Source: Malachius bipustulatus
Taxonomy: Eukaryota > Arthropoda > Insecta > Coleoptera > Melyridae
Direction: 5' to 3'
DNA length: 64,000 nucleotides
NCBI GenBank assembly: GCA_910589415.1
Contig: CAJUUM010000031.1
Coordinates: 744,001 to 808,000 of the forward strand
Positions 55,101 to 64,000 of the stretch are shown in pieces. Both the position numbers and the translations under genes were made by a program. The number at the start of each line of letters is the position of its first letter. Within the stretch, counting starts at the first letter, position 1. The notes under the pieces were generated by a model. The model was not told where the DNA came from. It worked only from the letters and a program-made list of their open reading frames with translations, and searched no databases.

Positions 55101-56620
55101 AAATATCGTAGCAACCTAAACCCAAACTTGTAAAATTTTCAGAATTTCATCTTTTATGTTGATGGTATTTTCAGAGATGGGTAAAATGGTTTTCAAAATG
55201 TATTTAAAATAGAAAGAACAAAATGCTTTCTGATAAACTATTTAAAATGGAAAATACAAAATACTTTCAGATTTTCCAATTTTACGATACAAAAAAGAAA
55301 ATTGGTATTTGAAATTGAAATATAAAATGGAAAATGGTCCTGTCCTTCGTTAGTGGATTCGTAGGTACAATAAACAAATGAATAAAAGCAAGCATAGGTA
55401 TAGCAAAACAGTTTATTATAAATACACAAATAAGAAACAGTAAATTTAAGTTTAATATTTTACTAAAAAATTAAAATGATAAATAATCAGATAAGAAATC
55501 AAAGTGTTATCTTTTACAAAAAAAGTTAATAAATTAGAAATACTTATAGTAAATGAAGTTTAATAGGTATCTTACTAAAAGAATTTACAAATAAATACAA
55601 AACATAACAAAAAAGTGGATGTAATAATCTTCTACCAAACAATAATTAATTATTGATTATTTTTAAGCAACATAGTAAGAAAAATAAAAACTGAAAATTA
55701 TTGTACCTAATTTCCATAATAAAATAAAACCCGAAAAATTATGTTTTATTTATCTTGATGGAGACGATTTTTTCTACAAACTCAAACCGAGTTAAGGAAG
55801 TTATCTCTCAATTTTTTTTATAGATTATTTTTCTATTATATCAAAGTTAATGTAGTAGAAATAATAATTTAAATTTAATTTAATAAATTTTCATTGTACA
55901 GTGTAGATGCTACAGAGTAGAATGCTGCTCCCGCCAATTCCGCCATATTTATTTCCAATTAATTTCTAGTAACAGTTTGTTGAAACCTTAGACAATATAA
56001 TAAATATTTATTTATTATGATAATATTTTATTTAATAGTATAAGGTTGAAACATTAGACAGTAGGACATTGGCTATTGAGAATATGACAAGTATAAAAAA
56101 AATATTAGCGACACTACCAGCTGGTATTCATTCACTCCTGATTTCATCGATCGGTAGTGCCAGACACTTCACGCCGCTGCCCCACCGACTAGGGCCCAAG
56201 CCAAGACCATTCGAACCACCCGTCCCGTAGTGTAGGTAGTAGTAAGTTACCGTAGCCGTATCCGTAGTTATGAAGTAGGTATTCCATGTTCCATGAGATT
56301 TCTAAAGCAGTCTGACGCATCGGGGTTTTCTAGTTTTTACCCCGCGGCCTGCATTTGTCTCCTCCGTTATTGGAAATTGTCCATAGTATTGGCAATTATC
56401 CATTGTTTGTATCGCCATGTACGAACTTTCCCTTATTATTGTTATTTACATAAGTGCACCTTTTCCATTTATCACTGTAATAATTACTTATTAGACGAAA
56501 TACAACTATAGTTAACTCTGTTATTTATTTTATTAATGACAAGTCCCGCTCGTGCATGGTTACACAAGTCAAATTTCAGTAAAGATATAAGACCATTATG
56601 TTATCCAGAAATAAATATTA
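55101..56620. other. AT-rich non-coding stretch
   Basis: Includes an AAAATGGAAAATAC-like irregular repeat at 55180-55340 and a less AT-rich patch at 56105-56270. No gene recognised. Confidence 0.4.
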
Positions 56621-56624
56621 TTTA

Positions 56625-56879
56625 CAGGGTGTTCGGTAACGGGCCAGTCCAGACCAAACGTCATGTATAAAATCGTATTTGAAACATAAAAAAGAAAAAC
56701 GTTTTTCAGATCGGGATGATTTATTTTAAATTTCAGAGCTGCCTTAGTTTTACATTTTTTGGATGAAATATTTCCCAACGAAGCCCGATATCTGAAAAAA
56801 ACGTTATTCTTTTCTTATGTTTAAAACACGATTTTATACATGATGTTTAATTTTGGCTGGCCCATTACCGAACACCCTG
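56625..56879. mobile_element. 255-bp TA-flanked MITE
   Basis: CAGGGTGTTCGGTAACGGGC at the left and the complement of CAGGGTGTTCGGTAATGGGC at the right; TA at 56623-56624 and 56880-56881. The whole element is close to a palindrome. Non-coding, Tc1/mariner-type target. Confidence 0.87.
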
Positions 56880-56974
56880 TATATACGGTGTTCCCTAATT
56901 AAATGTTAATATTTAAGGGGGTATTTTTTTGGTAAGTTAAAAAAAAAAACTTCATGAGAACGTGTGTTTAAAAA

Positions 56975-57577
56975 TCTTAACTTTTGAGATACAGAGTGGT
57001 AAAGTTTATGAAAAATAATTAATTTTTTTATATCTTTAATACCTACCGCTCTAGATATTTCAATGAAATTTCGTATACATGCAGGAAGGCATAGTATTAT
57101 GCATCAAGAGGCATTTTTTCATGTCCTCCATTTCATTTTATTTCCAGCAGTGACGTTCGTGCAGAATTTTACCTGCATAATTTGGCAGACATTGATAAAC
57201 ATTGATGGTACATACGCCATACGCCACTGATTTTTTTTTATAGATTCATTTTTGAAATGCCCATTCCTTTCTAAGCAAATTTGATTACTTGATTTTTTCA
57301 GATCGATGCACGCTTTCCGCCTAAAAAAATAAAATCTATTTCTCTCCATGGTCGCAAGATTATCGTTAAAAATGCTTTGATGAAAAAAATAAATAAAAAA
57401 AAACGATCGTCACCAGTAGAAATAAAATGAAATGTGGTACACGAAAAAATGCCTCTTGAAGCGTAATACCGGTGTACGAAATTTGAATAATATATCTAGA
57501 GAGCAGTATTACAGATATTATGTAAAAAATTATTTATTTTTCATAAACTTCGCCACCTTGTATCTCAAAAGTTAAGA
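56975..57577. repeat. Foldback repeat with ~150-bp arms
   Basis: The left arm (56975-57125, tcttaacttttgagata...) pairs with 57430-57577 with about one change in ten; a loop of about 300 bp separates them. Non-coding. Confidence 0.75.
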
Positions 57578-57989
57578 CTTCTGGTTTGGAGTTTCAATTG
57601 AAACATCACGCACTGACGTTTGATAAATGAGAAAAGCATTTCACAAATTAGGAAAAACAAAAGACGAATATCAAAAGAAAAAGACTGTAAGATTTGACTC
57701 TCTTGTGCACTATCGCTGATGATTATGTTTGTGTTATTTTCATTTTAAATATTTCAAATAGGTTTATTCTATCTTAAGTAGGTATTTAAAATAGATTTAT
57801 TCAAAATAGTAACCCACCTCTGGGTATTTTGTGATAAAGCAGACGTTATTTACATTAGATTCGTAGATGATTTTTTAGAACAAGTGACATCACGGTTCTG
57901 CCGATGCGGAGCCAACCTGCTGCGGCAGGTCATACTGTGTTTCAGTGTATCATACTAAAGCGCTATGCTTGGCATCTGGCAACAGTGCT

Positions 57990-58268
57990 GGGTCTCACTT
58001 TCTACGAATCATGTAATATACGGACCTCATTAAATGCGGAGAGCATAAATAAATATACCGACCTCACTTTGATATTCACGCAAACTGTCCTCACTATGTT
58101 CCTATATACATGAAAATTATAACTTGGCTCTGTTCTGTTTTCCCTGCGTATACTCTCCAGCCATCTATCGCCCATCTCAAGATTTAACAATCAGAACATT
58201 TACTATGCCTGTAGAATGCTTTCTTCTGGTGGTCCTCACTTGATGGGTAGAACAGTTGGTCCTCGCTT
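57990..58268. repeat. Second cluster of GGWCCTCACTT-like motifs
   Basis: Six matches, all in one orientation: 57990, 58022, 58059, 58086, 58231 and 58258, four with single or double changes. The cluster ends at a (TA)n run. Related to 50096-50377. Confidence 0.65.
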
Positions 58269-58283
58269 TGATAGTTGGCCAAG

Positions 58284-58284
<1 letters not shown>

Positions 58285-58312
<28 letters not shown>
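58285..58312. repeat. (TA)n microsatellite
   Basis: Uninterrupted TA dinucleotide run. Confidence 0.9.
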
Positions 58313-58314
<2 letters not shown>

Positions 58315-58375
58315 ATAGAAGGTACTATGTGACTTCAAAATCAGATACGCATAATTCGTTGTCACTTCATATATG

Positions 58376-58409
58376 ACGTTGTGGCTTCCGATTTCGGAAG
58401 TCACAACGT
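58376..58409. repeat. 34-nt hairpin
   Basis: ACGTTGTGGCTTCCGA pairs with TCGGAAGTCACAACGT around a very short loop, with one mismatch. Isolated strong hairpin; role unknown. Confidence 0.75.
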
Positions 58410-58823
58410 TTCGCCTAATTGAGTGCATATATAGCTTCAAGATGGCGTTAGCAGTCCGTATGCAAAAATTTTTGTGGAAGTGATTTGGACCCCCTGGTAC
58501 CCTCAAGATAACATTTTAGTTCCACAATAATCCGCTGACGCTAGCATCGCGTTTTACTGCAGTTACGGCCTGAACGTTCTCACTTCCATCATATATGCTA
58601 TATAAATGACCATTTATGTACAATAGGACACACGATGTGACATCCAATTTTGGCAACGCCGTAAAGCAATAAATTTGACCTCGTTTCGTTGTTAAATTCA
58701 TTTTCCATTCACTGGTAAAGTCTGCATGAAAACAAGTTCCAAGATTCTTACTTGGACTCGGAAGCCAATTACATATTTTATCCTGGTGAATATATTGATA
58801 TCCTACCTACCGACCAGGACACC
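58410..58823. other. Non-coding stretch
   Basis: No gene or repeat recognised. Confidence 0.35.
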
Positions 58824-59066
58824 AGGAGCCTGTTTCACAAAAATATGAGTTATTAATAATAGTCTCTATTTTTATCATATCAATTTTTGTGAAACACTAA
58901 CCGACTAATATAATTGAAATAAACTATAAATAATAGTTCATTAATAAGCTATTACTTAATAGACTATTACCATTATTTTGAGAAAAACTATTGAAAATCC
59001 CTTATATTATGAGCTCTATTACTATTAATAATAAATAGTTAATAGTGTTTTGTGAAACAGGCCCCT
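58824..59066. mobile_element. 243-bp MITE with GGCCTGTTTCACAAAA-like ends
   Basis: The left end AGGAGCCTGTTTCACAAAA and the right end, the complement of AGGGGCCTGTTTCACAAAA, are inverted repeats of 19 bp. The interior is rich in TAATA/ATTATT words. The target duplication is not clear, so the superfamily is unassigned. Confidence 0.75.
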
Positions 59067-59284
59067 GAACCTACCTTCGCCATTAGGATTTAATTAGCTA
59101 ATTTTGTAATTACCACCTACTTTGCATGTAAAAATCACACCTCATGTTAACTTCTGTTATCTTGCAACTTAGAAGTCGGTTTTAGCTTTCAATAATCGTG
59201 CAATCATCGAGGCGCGTGTTATCTACTTCACAATAAAACCTGTCAGAACAATCGGACTCTGTTTAATTTAATAAATTATAATTC
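59067..59284. other. Non-coding stretch
   Basis: Nothing recognised. Confidence 0.35.
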
Positions 59285-60220
59285 ACAGTACATGGGGATC
59301 TTGGAAACGGCATGAGATACAGGGTCGGTTAAATTAGAGAAAAGTTGCACAATTTGATGCTTAATAAGAAACTGATTTTTTTTCTTTTGAATATTTTCAG
59401 TCGTTGTTGAAATATCCTGAAAAAAATGAAAAATCTAAGTTTCTTATTTTACCCATATCTTTTTTATTATTGGAAACTAATAATGAATAATTTTTTGCAG
59501 GCTTATATATCGTCAAAAGCTATCCATATGACGTTACAAAAATTTTCAAAGCCGACTAGATCCCAAGAGTTTTCGTAGCCAGCTTTTGTTTTTCTTATGG
59601 CCGCCATATTGATCTTTTATGTCATTCGGTATAAAATAAATAAATCGAGGAAACCATTAAAAATTAATAACATTCGATAACAAAAATGTCAAGAATTTTA
59701 TTCTTTTTTCAAAAAAAATAAATCTTCATACCGAATATCATCTAAAAAGTAAAAAAACATAAAGCAAGTAATATGACTTCATATTAATGTAATTGGGTGA
59801 AAAAATGTTTTTTTGAAAAAAGAATAATAAAATTTTTGAATTTTATTTCATGTTATTAATTTTTGGTTTCCTTGATTTATTTTACACCGAACGACATACA
59901 AAATCAATACCTATGGCGGCCAAAAGAAAAATAAAAGTTGGCTATGAAGACTTTGGGATCTAGTCGGCTTGGAAATTTTTTGTAATGTCAAATGGATAGC
60001 TTTTGACGACTTATGTAAGCCTACAAAAAATAATTCATTACTTCTCAATAATAAAAAAGATATGGGTAGAATAAGAAATTTTGATTTTTCAGTTTTTTCA
60101 GGATATTTCAGCAATGACTGAAAATATTCGAAAAAATCTTATTAAGCATCAAATTGTGCAACTTTTCTCTAATTTAACAGAGCCTGTATCTCTTGCCGTT
60201 TCCAAGATCCCCATGTACTG
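59285..60220. mobile_element. 936-bp near-complete palindrome
   Basis: Begins CAGTACATGGGGATCTTGG and ends with its exact complement; the arms of over 400 bp meet near 59750 and differ by scattered changes. Landmarks such as gactagatccca and atggccgccat appear in both arms. Non-coding foldback element. Confidence 0.85.
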
Positions 60221-60240
60221 CCGCTTCCACTGGACACACT

Positions 60241-60640
60241 GTATACTCATACATTAGGTATTTAATAGAGTCATAACTATTTCGAAACTAAAATATCGAA
60301 ATTTCTTATTTATTGCTGTTGAAAATGAACTGAATATTTTTGTAGGTTCACACAAGTCGTTATTTGGCGTATCCATTTGACATTTCAAAAATTTTCAAAG
60401 TCGACTAGATTCAAGAGTTTCCATAGTCTACTTTTGTTTTTCCTATAGCGGATGCGATATCTATTGTTTTTCATGTCGTTCGGTCTAATAAAAATTAGGG
60501 AAACGAAAACTCTAATCTAGATTTTTTTATTCTAGTTTTTTAGAAAAAAAAAATATATTCGCCGAATTAATATAAAAAACCACAAAGCGAACTATCTGTG
60601 AAAAAAAATTTCTTACGGAAAAAGAAGAATAAAATTTTGA
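60241..60640. repeat. Diverged half-copy of the 936-bp palindrome
   Basis: Shares agtcgactagat, tcaaaaattttcaaag and tttcatgtcgttcggt with the left arm of 59285-60220 in the same orientation, but with many changes. Non-coding. Confidence 0.6.
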
Positions 60641-61241
60641 ATTTTTTTTTTTGCACATCTGCAATTATATGAAATTCTGTTTCAGAGTCGAAGTAAGTAT
60701 AAAATTGTGCACAATTTAAACGACCCTGATGTAGCCGGTTCCGATATCTTTGACCCTGTAGTAAGCCACGAAATAGTTATACAACCCTGTATAATTATAT
60801 TAAACAAAAGTCGGTTTTTCTTACAGGCTATATTGTGAAGTAGATGACATGGACTATTATTGAAAAATAAAAACGATTTCTAAGCTGCCAGACAACATAA
60901 GTTAACATAGGGTGGAATTGTAACTTTAACATGAAATTCCCTATGGCAACGATTAAAATAAATGCACTGTATACAGGCTGTTTCATTAAGGTAGGTAAGC
61001 GACCGTATCTCGGAAACTAATGGGCCTATAACCTCAAAATAAAAAATTTCCAGACATAAGTGATCACGAGAAATTCAATGAAAATATTTTAGATGGCCGC
61101 ACTTCCGGAAATACCGGAAGTTGACACCTACTCCGTTATTTTAACGGGAACACCCTGTAAAATATTTAATTTTTCAAATGTCTGAAGAAATCGAATACAG
61201 GTGGTTTTCACCATTGGAATTCAGATTGAGCGGTTTATGAG

Positions 61242-61551
61242 TTATAAACAAGTGAAAATCGAAAATTTTCAACTTCAAAGCAGTGTAGAACTAGAACGAC
61301 TCAAGATATCTAAAAATGGTTCATGTCTCTATCCTAGCTTTTCATGTTCTATCCCATTATGCGGAGTAAATTTTAATACAGGGTGATGAAAATTATCCGT
61401 TTTTTCATCACCCTGTATTAAATTTTAAACCACATAGTATAGGATACTATGTGAAAAGTTAAGATAGGGACACGTAAACGGTTTTTAGATATCTTGAGCC
61501 GTTCTAGTTCTACACACTGCTTTGAAGTTGAAAATTTTCGATTTTCACTTA
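61242..61551. repeat. Foldback repeat related to the composite inner element
   Basis: Arms 61242-61397 and 61412-61551 are inverted repeats around atacagggtgatgaaaa and its complement. The outer arm sequence gagttataaacaagtgaaaatcg also occurs in the inner elements at 48688-49318 and 53584-54216, so they share ancestry. Confidence 0.7.
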
Positions 61552-61570
61552 CAAATACTTACAAATTGAG

Positions 61571-62595
61571 CTAGGTAGCAAAAATTTAAATGAGAGAACA
61601 ATCTTGCACCTAACAATTTGTTTTCAAGTTTGAAAAAAATATTTACAAGAATAGTATGTACGTATACAAAGTAAAATTTTTAACAAAATCAATTAAACAT
61701 ACGCCATTTTTTAAATTCTTACAATAAATATCTGAAACTTTCACACTTCACTATTGAAATGACATTAATAGATGTGAGCGATATAAAAAAAAATCTTCAA
61801 GTTTTAGTTTGAAAAATACAGAGCACAAAATTATTTCAAACTTACAAAAGTGACAAATTTGATTTTGTTGGTCATTTACAAAGACCGATAATTTTAGTTA
61901 AAAAATGTGATGGTGAAACTTTACAGGTACAGTTTGTTAAGCTTGAAACTTTTACTTTAAAATGATCTGTTTAGTTTTATTGAAAAAGTTGAATAGATAT
62001 ATTTTTCTATTTTTTAAACAAAAATCAAATTTCTTTTAGTCCGAATTACGTGAAATTCATTGTTAAATAAACTTAGATAGCTTTAACAAAAACAACAAAA
62101 AAAATTGCTTTGTCTAACTCATTATATTTTTATAATAGGACCTCAAAACAGTACATTCAGTGAAAAATATATACGAGTATTTTTTTGATTTTATTTTAAA
62201 AGTGTAATTTGCTTAAAAGTAACGTTTTTCAGTAAATCTATGGAAAATGTATTTTTGAAATATATTCTCAAGCTAAAATTTAGCTATGATGTAGCTTATA
62301 ATCATGAATTAGAAAAAATTTGTTTGAAAGTTAGAGAGAGATACCTAGAGCATATGAGCATATTGAGCAGGGGCTCGGGATTTATAGCTTTTATATCGAG
62401 ATACCTATTGATTTTTTTTTGTTCTATTTATTATTATTATAGCCGTTTTTAATAAATCAGTTTTTTGATTCGGCCATATTTTGATCAGTCATTCTGAAAT
62501 TCTATTTTTATAACATTTTATTATTGATCAGCTATCTCACAAACACTTTAATATAATTTTTAGTTAAAATGCTTTTGAATTATTTTTTATATGTA
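61571..62595. other. AT-rich non-coding stretch
   Basis: No gene recognised; the 70-codon frame at 62240-62452 lacks any motif. Confidence 0.4.
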
Positions 62596-62894
62596 CCGTG
62601 TGACAAGTTTCAAAGCAGAACATAGGCGAATAGCATGGGAAATCACATATTTGGAGTTGACTTTTAATATTTGAAAATGTTTAAAATATTCTGTCATGAT
62701 AAAAAAAACTGTTAATTATTAAGTGTTTGGTATCAGCATGCTCAGAAAACTTTATACATTTATATTTATTTGTTTATATCTCTTTCGATAGACACCATTA
62801 CCGTTCTTATAGATAAAAGTGGTGAGAAATAAACTGCAAATATGTGATTTCCCATGCTATTCGCCTATGTTCTGCTTTGAAACTTGTCACTCGG
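62596..62894. mobile_element. 299-bp TA-flanked relative of the 967-bp TIR element
   Basis: Ends CCGTGTGACAAGTTTCAAAG and the complement of CCGAGTGACAAGTTTCAAAG, with TA at 62594-62595 and 62895-62896. The terminal 60-80 bp match 30990-31956, while most of the interior is deleted. Non-autonomous. Confidence 0.85.
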
Positions 62895-63273
62895 TATAAT
62901 GCTTTCTATAAGATATCAAAGTGATTTCAAAAGTTTTTCAAAGGCCCGTTCTTTTGCTAATTATTCTGAAACGATGTATGTTTTTTTACTTAAGCCTTTA
63001 CTCTACTGAAAAAAAAAATTGATCGGTTCGGCACTACTAAAAACATTCAGTTCATAAAATATTTATCCATTGACAAATCCGTATGAATTTACTCACCTCC
63101 ATCTCGAATCATTTAAGGTCGTGTATTCGAAACAAGATAGGTAGGTACATAACATACACAGCTATACTTTAAATTATTCAAATATTTTTATTTAAATATT
63201 AAGACTAAATTCTTATCCAAAAAATTTGTTAAATAAACTAATTTATTCTACACCTTCTACAATTAATAATTAG
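62895..63273. other. Non-coding stretch before the Penelope remnant
   Basis: AT-rich, no feature recognised. Confidence 0.4.
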
Positions 63274-63807
63274 AATAACATCAATGATCAACAAACAAAT
63301 CCTGTTGTTACAAGATATTTTTCTCTTCCTTATATTAAACCTCTTTTTTCAAAACTTGCTCCTCTTTTAAAAATAACAGATAATGATAGAGCTGCCTTTA
63401 AAACTCAGAAGACCGTTAAACAGCTTTTTTCAAAAATTAAGGATAAAACTCCAATAATGCAACAATCAAATGTTGTATATTGCATTCCTTGTGCTAACTG
63501 CAATCTTTGTTACATAGGACAAACCTCAAGGAATTTAAAATCTCGTATAACATCCCATAGAAGTGATGCAAAACGTAATACAGGCACTTGTGCTCTAGCT
63601 AAACATGTTAACAATAAAGATCACCAAATGAATTATGATGGTACATCAATCTTAGATATAGAAAGTAACACCTTTAAAAGAACTTTTATAGAAATGATTA
63701 GAATCCAACAAAATTCAAATGCTATGAACTCCATGAAAGATGTAGAAAATCTTAGTAGCATTTACACATTTTTAGTAAAAATTGATAAAGAAAACAACCT
63801 ACAATAG
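63274..63807 (+). pseudogene. Penelope-like element, GIY-YIG endonuclease end
   Basis: The frame is open from a TAG at 63271 to the stop at 63805-63807. The part before ATG 63457 matches the RT-endonuclease connector (RYFSLPYIKPLFSKLAPLL and AAFKTQKTVKQLFSKI). Counting from that ATG, VYCIPCANC carries the Cys pair typical of Penelope endonucleases, YIG is at residues 19-21, conserved Arg in RNLKSRITSHR, His in ALAKH and the catalytic Glu at 79 (RTFIEMIRI). The domain looks complete; the RT domain is absent, so the element is 5' truncated. In intact elements this enzyme nicks target DNA for retrotransposition. Confidence 0.88.
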
Positions 63808-64000
63808 TCTCAATTTAATCCAAAGTTTAAATAGTTTTGATTCTTCCGATATTTTTATTTTTTCCTTCAATGTTATTACAATAATATTAATTTTGTCTAA
63901 CAATAGGGGACTTAAATAGTAATGAAGTCGTCAAAAACAAATAATTTTTAGATATCAAATCATCTTTATTCAATTTTAAAAAAAAAATATTATTTATATG
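63808..64000 (+). other. 3' flank of the Penelope remnant
   Basis: AT-rich sequence after the endonuclease stop, probably the element's 3' UTR. No hammerhead core is visible before the window ends. Confidence 0.45.

Noticed and set aside
56105..56270. Possible tRNA-derived SINE or RNA gene
   Set aside because: No A/B box pair or cloverleaf could be fitted; only local higher G+C content.
58516..58701. 61-codon minus-strand ORF
   Set aside because: Short, with no motif and no splice or start context.

Overview
The window looks like a stretch of repeat-dense insect nuclear DNA. It is AT-rich and holds Ty3/gypsy elements (one with an env gene), non-LTR retrotransposons with PHD-finger ORF1 proteins, mariner/Tc1-type TA-flanked elements and a Penelope-like endonuclease. 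I cannot place the order (a beetle or hemipteran would fit). I found no convincing intact host gene, tRNA or rRNA. Nearly every open frame belongs to a mobile element.

Layout. 1-9164 is a highly homogeneous 317-bp tandem satellite: about 24.4 copies in one orientation, an 18-bp spacer, then about 4.5 copies inverted. Each full unit encodes a textbook type I hammerhead ribozyme, on the minus strand of the left block and the plus strand of the right block. 9561-16140 is a decayed errantivirus-like element (protease, RT, RNase H, integrase, env) broken by a LINE, a candidate solo LTR and a small LINE tail. 17780-35217 is a LINE (copy 1) split into 17780-19748 and 34498-35217 by about 14.7 kb. 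That insert contains an apparently intact gypsy element with 1669-bp LTRs that look identical (19849-29099), a candidate short spliced gene remnant, and a 2.3-kb palindrome (29958-32298) built from a second hammerhead repeat of 570 bp. 35218-48564 is LINE copy 2, opened by a solo-LTR-like block, a 2.9-kb TIR element, a truncated gypsy element, a minus-strand LINE and a mariner. 48567-63270 is a field of TA-flanked palindromic elements. 63274-63807 is the GIY-YIG endonuclease end of a Penelope-like element.

The most interesting system is the pair of unrelated hammerhead repeat families. Both have complete catalytic cores, palindromic stem III sequences (suggesting paired ribozymes across tandem units), extended stem I, and a head-to-head junction with a 17-18 nt spacer. 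This matches what is known of retrozyme-like circular-RNA repeats in animals, for which Penelope-type machinery is a proposed mobiliser; a Penelope endonuclease lies in the same window. Two further loci carry a hammerhead-like core with co-varying stem II.

How parts work together. The only element that looks fully autonomous is the gypsy at 19849-29099, with PBS, gag, an A AAA AAC frameshift site, pol and PPT. The nested insertions give a relative clock: LINE copy 1 is oldest, LINE copy 2 entered its RT, and copy 2 then received at least five later insertions, two of them mariner-like elements with exact TA duplications.
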